Origin: WHSW01 sp963781265
GTDB lineage: Bacteria > Actinomycetota > Thermoleophilia > Solirubrobacterales > 70-9
Direction: 5' to 3'
DNA length: 64,000 nucleotides
Assembly: GCA_963781265.1 (NCBI GenBank)
Contig: CAWAFH010000014.1
Span: forward strand, 1-64,000
Of this stretch, positions 8,346 through 16,949 are shown piece after piece. Under the pieces are notes generated by a model that worked only from the letters and a program-made list of their open reading frames with translations, was not told the origin of the DNA and did no database searches. How positions within the stretch are numbered: the stretch's first letter is position 1; each line of letters begins with the position of its first letter. A program made the translations under genes and the position numbers.

Positions 8346-8690
8346 GTGGCGGAATGCTTCTGCGGCTGCGGTCGGAATGTGCGATTCGCGGACCGCGGTA
8401 TGAGTGGGCGGGGCCACCGCACCGTCGAGTTACTCAAACAGCTTCGCGCCGCCCGGACCAAGGTTGAGAAGCAAGGGCCGCTCGCGGAGGGAGCCGACAA
8501 CGCTCGTCTCCTTTCAGCGCTCGACTCGATGATCGAGCAGGGGGAGGAGTTCGAAGGGTTCTGGAGGGACGCTGTCCACGGTGACGCTCCATCACGGGCT
8601 GAGGTCCGTGAGACCAAGCACGAGTGGCGCGCTTGGGCCGCCGTAGGGCTGGACGCAACGCGCGATCTGAGCGGCCCGAGCGATTCCTAG
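8346..8690 (+). CDS. small protein with an N-terminal CxCGC motif
   Basis: 114 residues from a GTG start, beginning VAECFCGCGRNVRFADRG. Three closely spaced cysteines suggest a metal-binding knuckle. The rest is charged and mostly helical (RTVELLKQLRAARTKVEKQ). GTG 8346 is preceded by TACGGT with 6 bases between, like other leaderless starts here. It lies between the intact tRNA-Arg and its 3' duplicate, so it is probably cargo or a remnant of the integrated segment. Function unknown. Confidence 0.6.
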   Translation: MAECFCGCGRNVRFADRGMSGRGHRTVELLKQLRAARTKVEKQGPLAEGADNARLLSALDSMIEQGEEFEGFWRDAVHGDAPSRAEVRETKHEWRAWAAVGLDATRDLSGPSDS

Positions 8691-8798
8691 CGGCCCGATC
8701 GCATCACGCCCCTCCCTCCGCTCCCCCGGCTGTGGGCTGCCCGTGGCGTAGGCGCGACGTAGGCGCGCTGAATCGGCCGCTCGCCTCCCGGAAACGAG

Positions 8799-8822
8799 AA
8801 ACCCAACCTAAGCTGGGCTTTC
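8799..8822 (-). terminator. probable intrinsic terminator of tRNA-Arg
   Basis: On the reverse strand, just after the tRNA 3' end, AAGCCCA pairs with TGGGTTT (one G-U) around an 8-base loop and is followed by CTCGTTTCC. The T-run is short, but the position 6 bases beyond the tRNA supports termination. Confidence 0.5.
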
Positions 8823-8828
8823 CTGCAA

Positions 8829-8902
8829 CGGGCCCGACAGGATTCGAACCTGTGACCTTCGGTTTCGTAGACCGACGCTCTATCCGGCTGAGCTACGGGC
8901 CC
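8829..8902 (-). tRNA. tRNA-Arg (anticodon ACG)
   Basis: Full cloverleaf of 74 nt: acceptor GGGCCCG/CGGGCCC with discriminator G, a D arm GCTC/GAGC, anticodon stem TCGGT/ACCGA with loop CTACGAA, and T arm ACAGG-TTCGAAT-CCTGT. ACG is expected to be modified to inosine and read CGN codons. The CCA end is not encoded. The 3' half is duplicated at 8138-8185, which suggests this gene has served as an integration target. Confidence 0.97.
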
Positions 8903-8979
8903 GGGGCGATCGGCGGCGCCGAGCGCGACGGCGGAGTCTAGAGCGCCGCCGCGCGCGTTTCAGCGCCGGAACGCCAGGG

Positions 8980-10365
8980 TCAGGGGTTGAGCTTCACCCG
9001 CGCCCTCGCCCGGGCCTTGTCGCCGAACTGGTCGGTCGCGGTGACGACGATCTTCGCCGCGCCGGGTCGCTCGACGATCTGGGCTCGCGCCCGCTTGCTG
9101 ATCACGCCGGTCTGCCAGGCGTCGTTGCCGTAGCCGTGGGCCCTGACCTTCGACTTGAAGCGCTTGCCGCCGGTCTTGCCCTTGGTGACGACGGACAGGT
9201 CGCACTCGTTCGAGCACGTGTAGCCGATCCGCAGGCCGATCGCCCGCTGCTGCGGGCGCGCCTTGATCGTGAGCTCGAGCGGGCCCGGGGTGATCGGAGC
9301 CGACGCGACGCCCCAATCCAGGAACACCGGGTCGAGGTACTTGCCGACCACGACCTTGTGACCGCTGCCGTCGAGGCGGACCGTGTCGAGCGTGTAGTGC
9401 GGGTCCTCGCCGCGGATCGGGCGGGTGTGCTGGTACAGGGCCCTGGTCCCGTCGGGCGAGAAGCGCTCGAAGTGGTTGTAGCTCTTCTCGTTGGTCAGCG
9501 TCACGGGCGACGTGCCGTCGACGCCGATCACCGCGGCGAAGCCGCCGTGGTCGTAGCCGATCCGCGTCGCGTCGGGCGAGAACGCCGACGGGTAGTTGCC
9601 CTTCGTCGCGCCCGAGTTGGTGACCCTGGCCGGCGACGTGCCGTCCGCGTTGGCGATGTAGATCTCGCTGCCGCCGTTCTCGCCGGGGTGATCGCGGTCG
9701 CTCGACCAGGCGATCCGGGTGGCGTCCGGGCTCAGCACGGGGGCGAAGTCGCTGCCGGGATCGTTGGTGACTCGGGTGGCCCCGGCGACGTCGATCCGCG
9801 AGACGACGACCTCGGGATTCCCATAGGTGGTGTCGTCGACCCAGGCGACCTTGTCGCCGGCCGCGGTCAGCGTCGTGCGGCCCTCGTCGATCGGCGGGCC
9901 CTCGGCCGAGAGCAGCGTGTCGCCGCTGCCGTCGGGCTTCACCGAGTAGAGCTCGGCGAGGATCTCGGTCGCGTCGCGGTCGCCCCAGTAGAGCAGCCGG
10001 GTCCCGTCGCCGGACCAGCGCAGGTCCTCGATCCGATCGCCGGCGTCGGCGATCTCGACCTGGCCCGTGCCGTCGGCGTTCATGACCCAGAGGTCGTCGT
10101 CGGCGAGCGAGGCGTCGACCGAGTCGCGGACGAAGGCGATCCTGGTCCCGTCGGGCGAGAACACCGCCTGGTCCTCGGAGGTCTTGGTCGCCGTCAGGTT
10201 GGTGGCGTTCTTGCCGTCGGGATTGGAGACGAAGATCTCGCCGAAGCGCTCGAAGGCGATCTTGCCGTTCTCGGCAGCCTGCGCGGAGCCGGCGCCGATC
10301 AGGAGCGCGACCCCGGTCGCGATCGCGGCGGCGCTGCGTCGAAGGTTGTGGCGGCTCGGGTTCAT
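8980..10365 (-). CDS. secreted TolB-like beta-propeller protein
   Basis: 461 residues starting MNPSRHNLRRSAAAIATG, with a signal peptide ending near AQAAEN (residue about 32). Residues 35-365 contain repeated PD40/TolB motifs (FSPDGTRIAFVRD, LSPDATRIAWSSDRD, FSPDATRIGYDHG), one per propeller blade. A C-terminal Lys/Arg-rich beta domain (about 375-461) follows. ATG 10363-10365 is supported by CCGGAGAGACC immediately upstream. No Pal or Tol partners are nearby and the organism probably lacks an outer membrane, so a generic exported binding or sensing role is more likely than Tol-Pal function. Confidence 0.85.
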   Translation of the reverse strand: MNPSRHNLRRSAAAIATGVALLIGAGSAQAAENGKIAFERFGEIFVSNPDGKNATNLTATKTSEDQAVFSPDGTRIAFVRDSVDASLADDDLWVMNADGTGQVEIADAGDRIEDLRWSGDGTRLLYWGDRDATEILAELYSVKPDGSGDTLLSAEGPPIDEGRTTLTAAGDKVAWVDDTTYGNPEVVVSRIDVAGATRVTNDPGSDFAPVLSPDATRIAWSSDRDHPGENGGSEIYIANADGTSPARVTNSGATKGNYPSAFSPDATRIGYDHGGFAAVIGVDGTSPVTLTNEKSYNHFERFSPDGTRALYQHTRPIRGEDPHYTLDTVRLDGSGHKVVVGKYLDPVFLDWGVASAPITPGPLELTIKARPQQRAIGLRIGYTCSNECDLSVVTKGKTGGKRFKSKVRAHGYGNDAWQTGVISKRARAQIVERPGAAKIVVTATDQFGDKARARARVKLNP

Positions 10366-10467
10366 GGTCTCTCCGGGTGGTGGTCTCGGTTGTCGGGAGG
10401 AGCGTCTCGCAGCGCCGGCGCCCGTCAAAGCCACCCAAGGTGTGAGATCCCGCCCCCTTGGCCCGCC

Positions 10468-11472
10468 TCAGGCCCGGCGCCAGCGGCGCGGGTCGGTTCC
10501 CTCGATCTCGACAGCCTCGCCGAGCGCCGCCAGGTGAGTCAGATAGGAGAGCGCCAGCTGCAGGCCCCAGGCCGCGGTCGCGGGGTTGAGGTTCTCGGGC
10601 CCGATCACGTCCGGGATCAGCTCGTACGCGGTCCGCTCGCCGCCGGCGAGCCCGGCCCGGACGCGATCCAGGGCCGCCTCGACCTCGGCCCGGTTGCCGG
10701 CGACCTTGGCCGGGATGTCGCGAAACGGGCGCCCGTGGCCGGCCAGGCAGAGCGTCGTCAGCTCGATGCGGTCGACCTCGTCGAGGCCGCCGAGGAACTC
10801 CCCGACCGGGTCGGGCGTGTGTCCGAAGTCGAAGAACAGCGAGATCCGGCCGAGCAGGTGATCGCCGGAGATCAACAGCCCGCTCTCGGGCTGGTGCAGG
10901 ACGACGTGAGAGGGCGCGTGGCCCGGGGTCTCGTGCACCTGCCACACACCGAGGTCGGTCTCGACCTCGACCCCGGGGACCAGCTCGCGGTCCGGCGGCA
11001 CGGCGCGGACGATGCCCGACCCCACCCCGCGGCGCGACTTCTCATAGTGCTCGAGCCCGGCCGGCGGCACGCCGCTCTGGCGCGCCACCTCGATCCGCCG
11101 GTCGAGCGCCGCGTCCGGGTCGTCGATCATCGCCCGCACGTGTCCCCAGGCGGGGTGGATCCACAGCTCGCAGCCGGCCCGCTCGATGATCGGCGCCGCG
11201 AGCCCGTAGTGGTCGGCGTGCGAATGGGTGCAGACGACCAGCCGCACGTCCTCGAGCCGGAAGCCGACCTGCGCGAGCGCCAGCTCGAGCTGGCGCTGGC
11301 CGTCCTCGGTCGCCATCCCGGTGTCGAACAGGACGATCCCGTCGCCGGAGCGGACCGCGAACGCGTTCACGTGCGGGACACCCGGCCAGGGCAGCGGCAG
11401 GCGCAGCCGCCAGACCCCCGGAAGGATGCGCTCGCCGCGGCCGAGCTCGCGCTTGCGCCTCGATTGACCCAT
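10468..11472 (-). CDS. MBL-fold metallo-hydrolase
   Basis: 334 residues. The metal-binding signature THSHADHYG is at about residues 82-90, with further ligands in ETPGHAPSH (about 190) and SGDHLLG (about 210), and a C-terminal CLAGHGRP. This is the glyoxalase II-like / beta-lactamase fold that binds two metal ions, and the substrate is probably a thioester, lactone or similar ester. The sequence near the end (TAAWGLQLALSYLTHLAALGE) resembles the C-terminal winged-helix extension of LACTB2-like members. ATG 11470-11472 is divergent from the M23 peptidase. Confidence 0.9.
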   Translation of the reverse strand: MGQSRRKRELGRGERILPGVWRLRLPLPWPGVPHVNAFAVRSGDGIVLFDTGMATEDGQRQLELALAQVGFRLEDVRLVVCTHSHADHYGLAAPIIERAGCELWIHPAWGHVRAMIDDPDAALDRRIEVARQSGVPPAGLEHYEKSRRGVGSGIVRAVPPDRELVPGVEVETDLGVWQVHETPGHAPSHVVLHQPESGLLISGDHLLGRISLFFDFGHTPDPVGEFLGGLDEVDRIELTTLCLAGHGRPFRDIPAKVAGNRAEVEAALDRVRAGLAGGERTAYELIPDVIGPENLNPATAAWGLQLALSYLTHLAALGEAVEIEGTDPRRWRRA

Positions 11473-11566
11473 GCGGCCCCATGCTCGCACGACGGCAATT
11501 AGCCGTGCAGATTCGGCCGAATCCGGTTGCCGGGCGACCCGGATCGGCAAGCTTTGTGGCCTGCGC

Positions 11567-12739
11567 ATGGGACCGACACCGATCCACAAGCGCGGGCTGG
11601 CGCTCGCCTGCTCGCTCGCTCTGCTCTGCACGCTCGCTGCGACCGCGGCGGGACAGGACCTGCAATCGCGCCTCGAGCACAAGCAGAACAAGCTCGACGA
11701 CGTGCGCCAGCACGAGCAGGTGCTCTCCTCGGAGATCCAGAAGTTCGGCGACCGGATCGACACCCTGATCGGCCAGATCTCCGTGCTCTCCAACCGGGTC
11801 GCGGTGGTCCAGGGCGAGCTCGACAAGAAGCAGTCCGAGCTGCATCGCGACCGGGTCCGGCTCGAGCAGCTGCGCAACAACCTGCGCCGCTCGCTCAACG
11901 TCCTGCGCACCCGCCTCGTCGGGATCTACCGCGCCGGCGAGCCCGACCTGCTGACCGTGATGCTCAACTCCGACGGCTTCTCCGATCTGGTCGAGCGCTA
12001 CGAGTACCTGAAGCGGATCGAGCAGAACGACTCCGAGGTCGTCGGCCGGGTCCGCTCCCTGCGCAACGACACGATCGTCACGGTCGAGCAGGTGACCGCC
12101 GAGCGCGACGAGATCGCCGACCGCAAGGCCGAGCTCGAGCGCACCCAGAACGAGCTCCAGAGCCGCCAGTCGCAGCTGGACGCGGCGCGGGCCGACCAGC
12201 GCGCGGCGCTCGACTCGGCGCAGCAGACCGAGGACCACCTCGAGGGCAGCGTCGCCGACATCCAGGACAAGATCCAGGCGCAGATCGCCGCCGCCCAGCA
12301 GGCCTCGGGCGTCCCCGCCGCCCCGGCCGGGCCGTTTCGCGGCGAGAGCTCGGAGGGCTACATCTGGCCGGTCAACGGGCCGGTCGTCTCGCCCTTCGGG
12401 CCGCGGACGATCAACGGCGGCTACGAGAATCACCCGGGGATCGACATCGCGGTCCCGAGCGGCACCCCGATCCACGCCGCCGCCAACGGGGTCGTCCTGT
12501 TCACCCAGCCGGAGGCGACCAGCGGCGGCTACGGCAACTACACGTGCATCGACCACGGCGGCGGGATCTCCTCGTGTTACGCACACCAGGCGAGCTTCGG
12601 CGTCACCCAGGGCCAGGAGGTCCAGCAGGGCGACGTGATCGGGATCTCCGACTGCACCGGCTATTGCTTCGGGCCCCACCTGCACTTCGAGATCCGGATC
12701 AACGGCACGGTCACCGATCCGATGGCCTACCTGCCCTGA
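11567..12739 (+). CDS. secreted coiled-coil M23 (LytM) peptidoglycan endopeptidase
   Basis: 390 residues. A signal peptide (about 9-30, LALACSLALLCTLAATAAG) is followed by a long coiled coil (about 33-240) like that of EnvC/NlpD-type amidase activators. The LytM domain covers about 265-390. Zinc ligands are intact: HPGID (about 289-293) and HLHFE (about 371-375). It should cleave or regulate cleavage of stem-peptide cross-links in the wall during growth or division. ATG 11567 is chosen because it directly precedes the signal peptide; an upstream in-frame ATG at 11471 overlaps the divergent gene. Confidence 0.92.
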   Translation: MGPTPIHKRGLALACSLALLCTLAATAAGQDLQSRLEHKQNKLDDVRQHEQVLSSEIQKFGDRIDTLIGQISVLSNRVAVVQGELDKKQSELHRDRVRLEQLRNNLRRSLNVLRTRLVGIYRAGEPDLLTVMLNSDGFSDLVERYEYLKRIEQNDSEVVGRVRSLRNDTIVTVEQVTAERDEIADRKAELERTQNELQSRQSQLDAARADQRAALDSAQQTEDHLEGSVADIQDKIQAQIAAAQQASGVPAAPAGPFRGESSEGYIWPVNGPVVSPFGPRTINGGYENHPGIDIAVPSGTPIHAAANGVVLFTQPEATSGGYGNYTCIDHGGGISSCYAHQASFGVTQGQEVQQGDVIGISDCTGYCFGPHLHFEIRINGTVTDPMAYLP

Positions 12740-12777
12740 TCTCGGCACCGGCCGGCGAACGCGGATACGATCGCCCG

Positions 12778-13269
12778 GTGCCCGGTGATGCGGCCGCCAA
12801 CGAGGCCCTGATCAATCGGTTCTACGAGGCGTTCGCGCGCACGGACGGCGACGCGATGGCCGCCTGCTACACCGCCGACGCCCACTTTCACGACCCGGTC
12901 TTCCAGGACCTGCGCGGTGACGAGGTCGGCTCGATGTGGCGGATGCTGTGCGAGCGGGCGACCGACCTCGAGGTCGAGCACTCGAAGGTCCACGCCGACG
13001 GCGAGCACGGCTCGGCGCACTGGGATGCGAGCTACACGTTCTCGACCGGCCGCCACGTGCTCAACCGCATCGACGCCGGCTTCGTGTTCAAGGACGGCCT
13101 GATCAGCGAGCACCGCGACCGCTTTGACCTCTATGCATGGGCGCGCCAGGCGATCGGGCCCGTCGGCCTCCTGCTCGGCTGGACGCCGATGATCCACAGC
13201 AGGATCCGCGCTCAGGCCAGGCAGGGCCTCGAGGAGTTCATGGCCCGGCCGGCCGCCGCGGGCGAGTGA
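12778..13269 (+). CDS. NTF2-like / SnoaL-like protein
   Basis: 163 residues from GTG 12778. The opening (EALINRFYEAFARTDGDAM) and the HFHDPVF and HWDASYTF segments are typical of the SnoaL/NTF2 barrel; a C-terminal helix (QARQGLEEFMARP) extends it. GTG 12778 lies 6 bases after TACGAT, a leaderless-type start. The stop codon overlaps the GTG of the wax-ester synthase gene in a GTGA, so the two are co-translated and may act in the same lipid pathway. Substrate unknown. Confidence 0.85.
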   Translation: MPGDAAANEALINRFYEAFARTDGDAMAACYTADAHFHDPVFQDLRGDEVGSMWRMLCERATDLEVEHSKVHADGEHGSAHWDASYTFSTGRHVLNRIDAGFVFKDGLISEHRDRFDLYAWARQAIGPVGLLLGWTPMIHSRIRAQARQGLEEFMARPAAAGE

Positions 13270-14642
13270 ACGACCGCCTCTCGGCCTCGGACATGTCCTC
13301 GCTGCTCGCCGAGCGAGGGTCGATCCACGTCCACGTCGGGGCGACGATCGTCGTCAAAGGCAAGCCCCCCGGCTTCGAGCGCCTCGTCGGTCACGTCGAG
13401 TCGCGGCTCGGGCTGATCCCCCGCTTTCGCCAGAAGATCACCTCGGTGGGCGCGATCGCGCTCAACAATCCGGTCTGGGCCGACGACCCGCGCTTCGACA
13501 TCGAGCGCCACGTGCGCCGGGTCGCGCTGCCGAAGCCGGGTGGCGCGCCGGAGCTGCGCGAGCTGGTCGGGCGGGTGATGTCCGAGCCGCTCGACCTGAC
13601 CCGGCCGCTGTGGCAGCTCTACCTGGTCGAGGGGCTCGAGGGCAAGCGCCACGCCTACATCTCGAAGACCCACCACGCGCTCGTCGACGGGGTCGCCGCG
13701 GTCGACGTCGGCACGATCATCCTCGACGCGAGCCCCGAGGGCACCGAGATGGAGATCGGCGAGCAGCGCTGGGAGCCCGATGAGCCGAGCCCCGAGCTGC
13801 TCTTCGTCCGCGACGCCTCCGACCGCATCCGCGCGCCGCTGCGTGCGGCCCGCAAGGCGGCCCGTGGCGCGCTGACCATGCCGCGCTCCACCGCGGGCCG
13901 GGTGATGCGCACGGCCGAGGGCTTCGCGAAGCTGGCTGCCAGCGGGCCGACCGCGCCGCGCACCTTCCTCAACCAGGAGATCGGCCGCGACCGCAGGGTC
14001 GCCTTCGTCGACGCCGAGCTCGCGGCGGTCAAGGCGATGCGCGGCACCTCGGGCGCGACCGTCAACGACGTCATCCTCTCGATCGCCGCCGGTGGCCTGC
14101 GTCGCCTGTTCGAGCGGCGCGCGCCGGAGACCCCGGAGCATCTGGTCGGCCTCGTCCCGATGAGCATCCGCCGTCCGGGCGAGGACCTCGACCTCGGCAA
14201 CCGGATCGCCACCCTGCTCGTCCGGCTGCCGATCGGCGAGCCCGATCCTGCGGCGAGGCTGGCCCGGATCCATGCCGAGACGACCGAGCTGAAGTCCTCC
14301 GAGCAGGCCACCGCCGCGTCGCTGATCGTCGAGGCGACCGGCTGGACCCCGCCGACGATCAACCGCGTTCTCGCCGGGGCGATCTCGCGCCCGCTCGCCT
14401 TCAACCTGGTCGTCTCCAACGTCCCCGGGCCGCAGACGCCCTTCTACCTGCTCGGCAACCGACTCGAGGCGATCTACCCGTTCGTGCCGCTGTCGCCGCA
14501 AAACCACGCGCTCTCGATCGGGGTGTTGAGCTACGACGGGCGCGTCTTCTTCGGCCTCGCCGGCGACCGCGACCTGCTCGACGACATCGACGAGTTCGCG
14601 GCCGACCTGCGAGCGGCGCTCGACGAGCAGTCGGCCTCCTAG
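13266..14642 (+). CDS. wax ester synthase / diacylglycerol acyltransferase (WS/DGAT)
   Basis: 458 residues from GTG 13266, which overlaps the upstream stop. The acyl-transfer motif HHALVDG (residues 136-142) matches HHxxxDG. The family's LTRPLWQLYLVEGL segment precedes it and FNLVVSNVPGP near residue 380 is the second conserved block. It joins acyl-CoA to a fatty alcohol or diacylglycerol, forming storage wax esters or triacylglycerol at the membrane surface. Length fits the actinobacterial family. A hairpin at 14644-14664 separates it from the convergent L,D-transpeptidase. Confidence 0.93.
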   Translation: MNDRLSASDMSSLLAERGSIHVHVGATIVVKGKPPGFERLVGHVESRLGLIPRFRQKITSVGAIALNNPVWADDPRFDIERHVRRVALPKPGGAPELRELVGRVMSEPLDLTRPLWQLYLVEGLEGKRHAYISKTHHALVDGVAAVDVGTIILDASPEGTEMEIGEQRWEPDEPSPELLFVRDASDRIRAPLRAARKAARGALTMPRSTAGRVMRTAEGFAKLAASGPTAPRTFLNQEIGRDRRVAFVDAELAAVKAMRGTSGATVNDVILSIAAGGLRRLFERRAPETPEHLVGLVPMSIRRPGEDLDLGNRIATLLVRLPIGEPDPAARLARIHAETTELKSSEQATAASLIVEATGWTPPTINRVLAGAISRPLAFNLVVSNVPGPQTPFYLLGNRLEAIYPFVPLSPQNHALSIGVLSYDGRVFFGLAGDRDLLDDIDEFAADLRAALDEQSAS

Positions 14643-14643
14643 C

Positions 14644-14664
14644 CGGCCCGCAGGCGCCGGGCCG
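14644..14664. terminator. GC hairpin between convergent genes
   Basis: CGGCCCG pairs with CGGGCCG around a 7-base loop, just after the acyltransferase stop (14642) and just after the end of the reverse-strand L,D-transpeptidase (14674). It could act on both transcripts. There is no T-tract, so intrinsic termination is uncertain. Confidence 0.4.
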
Positions 14665-14673
14665 CTCGGTGAC

Positions 14674-15525
14674 TCAGGCCCGGACCACGACCGGAACGCC
14701 GAGCGGCACCTCGCGGATCAGGCGACGGACGTCGGCCTCGGCCGCGCGCACGCACCCGTGCGAGAGCGCCTCGCCGAGCGGGCCCGACGTCCCGTGGATC
14801 GCGATCCGGTCGCCGCCGAGCCAGCCGGACGGCAGGCTCGGCTGGGTCGCGGAGAGCGCCAGCGCGCAGCAACCGTAGGCGGCCGAGCGCAGGCCGGTGA
14901 ACGTGTCGGTGACGGCGAAGCGGCCGGTCGGGGTCGGCGAGGCCGGCGCGCCCACGGTGACCGGGAAGCTCAGCTTTGGCTCGCCGTCGCGGATCAGCTC
15001 AGCGCGACGCTCCGAGAGGTCGACGACGATCTGATCGCTGGTCCAGCCGGCGTCGACGCGCTTCGGGTCGAGGCGGATCCAGCCGAGGCTCCCGTTCGCC
15101 AAGCGCTCGGTGGTCACCCCGGCCCACGCGCCGCGATGCTCGACGACGCTGAAGACGCTCGGCGAGCCGAACCCGGTCCGCCGGCCGACTCGGGCCACCA
15201 CCTCGCCGCCGCCGGGCTCGGTGCGCATCTCGACCTCGTGGCCGGCTCGCACCCAGATGGCCGCGAACGTGTTCGCCGGCGGGTCGAGCGCCCGGCTCCT
15301 CCGCGGGGCCGGCGGCTCTGCCGCGGGCGCGGCCTCGACCGAGTCGGGGTCGGTCGCCGGCTCGACCTCCTGCGCCGTCGAGTCCGCGGGCGCTGCGGCC
15401 TCGACCGGGATCGTCACCGTCGTCGCCGCGGCACCCGCCCCGGCCTCGCCCGAGCCGCAGCCGCCGGCCGCCGCCGCTGCCGCGAGCAGCGCCGCAAGGC
15501 CGAAGGCGATCCCCCGAGGACGCAC
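14674..15525 (-). CDS. L,D-transpeptidase (YkuD) lipoprotein
   Basis: 283 residues from GTG 15525. A lipobox AAGGC places the modified cysteine at residue 23. A Pro/Ala/Glu-rich linker and an SH3-like segment lead to the YkuD domain (about 160-283). The catalytic signature is complete: IHGT, then SHGCVR. It forms 3-3 cross-links in peptidoglycan or attaches proteins to it, outside the membrane. The start follows TACCTT by 6 bases. The gene is followed by a hairpin shared with the convergent acyltransferase. Confidence 0.92.
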   Translation of the reverse strand: MRPRGIAFGLAALLAAAAAAGGCGSGEAGAGAAATTVTIPVEAAAPADSTAQEVEPATDPDSVEAAPAAEPPAPRRSRALDPPANTFAAIWVRAGHEVEMRTEPGGGEVVARVGRRTGFGSPSVFSVVEHRGAWAGVTTERLANGSLGWIRLDPKRVDAGWTSDQIVVDLSERRAELIRDGEPKLSFPVTVGAPASPTPTGRFAVTDTFTGLRSAAYGCCALALSATQPSLPSGWLGGDRIAIHGTSGPLGEALSHGCVRAAEADVRRLIREVPLGVPVVVRA

Positions 15526-15555
15526 CCACCCAAGGTAGCGCCGAGAGCGAACGGG

Positions 15556-16753
15556 CTAGCTCGGGCCTTCGCCCTCGCGGACGAGCAGCTCTGGCCCGAG
15601 CTCGCCGGGAGCCCGGTGGCCGCTCAACCCGATCGTCAGGTCGAGCTCGGCGAGCACCGAGCGCAGGACCGCGAGCGCGCCGGCCTCGCCACCGAGGGCC
15701 AGTCCCCACAGGTAGGGGCGCCCGAGCAGGACGGCGTCGGCGCCAAGCGCCAGCGCCTTGACCGCATCGGCCCCGGAGCGCACGCCGCTGTCGAGCAGCA
15801 CGGCGAGCTCGTCGCCGACCGCGTCGGCGATCGCGGGCAGCGCGTCGAGGGCGGCGATCTCCCCGTCGATCTGACGGCCGCCGTGGTTGGAGACGATCAC
15901 CCCGTCGACCTCGCGCTCGCGCGCCGCGATCGCGTCCTCGGGATGGAGGATTCCCTTGATCAGGATCGGCAGCTCGGTCTCCGCGCGCAGGAACTCGAGG
16001 TCGTCCCAGTTGAGCTCCGGGTTGGTGAACTGGACCACGAACTGGCCGATCGCCGCCTGCGGGTCCTCGTCGGGGGGCTTGTCGAGCAGCGCGCCGAAGA
16101 CCGGATCGGAGGTGTAGTTGGCGAGCCCGATGCCGGCCAGCTGCGGCATCCACGCAGCCTGCAGGTCGCGCGGTTTCCAGCCCTGCAGGAAGGTGTCGAC
16201 GGTGAGCACGATCGCCTCGTAGCCGGCCTGCTCGGCGCGCCCGACGAGGCTCGAGGCAAATTCGCGGCTGCGCGGCAGATAGAGCTGGAACCACTTCGGT
16301 CCAGTCGGCCGCGGCGGCGACCTCCTCGAGCGGGTGCGAGGCGACGGTGCTCAGGACCATCGGCAGCCCTACGGCCGCGGCGGCGCGTGCGGTCGCCAGC
16401 TCACCCTCAGGGTTGACGATCGCCTGGGCCCCGATCGGCGCGAGCACGAGCGGCGCCGGCATCCGGGTGTTCAGCACCGTGACCGAGAGGTCGCGCTCGG
16501 AGACGTCGCGCAGCATCCGCGGCACGATCCGCCAGCGCCGAAACGCCTCGAGGTTGGAGCGCATCGTCTGCTCGGCGCCGGCCCCGCCGAAGATGTAGGC
16601 GGTGGCGCGCGGGTCGTCGATCCGCTCCTCCACCAGCCGCTCGAGCTCGACGAGCGAGACCGGGTGCTCCGGCTTCGTGCCACCCATCCCGAGCAGGAAG
16701 ATCTCCGACTGATAGCCGGCGAACGGCGGGCCGTGGGCTGGCGGCTCGGTCAT
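15556..16753 (-). pseudogene. FMN-dependent alpha-hydroxy acid oxidase (lactate 2-monooxygenase-like), frameshifted
   Basis: The N-terminal part (MTEPPAHGPPFAGYQSEIF to VAAAADWT) and the C-terminal part (EAIVLTVDTFLQGWKPRDLQ to the stop at 15556) are in different frames. The C-terminal part has the flavin and substrate motifs of the family (LIKGILHPEDA, SNHGGRQIDG, LDSGVRSGADAVKALALGAD). Dropping one base near 16299 would restore ADWTKWFQLYLPRSREF, the expected family sequence. Either a real lesion or a sequencing error. If intact it would oxidise an L-2-hydroxy acid. ATG 16751-16753 follows TAGGCT by 8 bases. Confidence 0.85.
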
Positions 16754-16808
16754 CAGTTGCCAGCCTATGAGGTCGCGCCGGGCCGGCGGCGCGAACTCGA
16801 GGTCGAAG

Positions 16809-16897
16809 CGGAGAGGGCGGGATTCGAACCCGCGAGAGAGCTTGCGCCCCCTACTCGCTTAGCAGGCGAGTGCCTTCAGCCACTCGGCCACCTCTCC
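16809..16897 (-). tRNA. tRNA-Ser (anticodon GCT)
   Basis: 89-nt class II tRNA with acceptor GGAGAGG/CCTCTCC, discriminator G, anticodon stem CTCGC/GCGAG with loop CTGCTAA, a long variable arm, and T arm GCGGG-TTCGAAT-CCCGC. It reads AGC and AGU. No encoded CCA. Confidence 0.96.
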
Positions 16898-16949
16898 TGG
16901 GGGAACTGCGGTCAGAACTGCGGTCAGTCTAGATACGCTCGGCCGCGCC

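Noticed and set aside
13212..14507. Long reverse-strand frame opposite the acyltransferase
   Set aside because: Arg/Gly/Asp-rich translation typical of antisense frames in GC-rich DNA; the plus-strand frame has the HHxxxDG motif.
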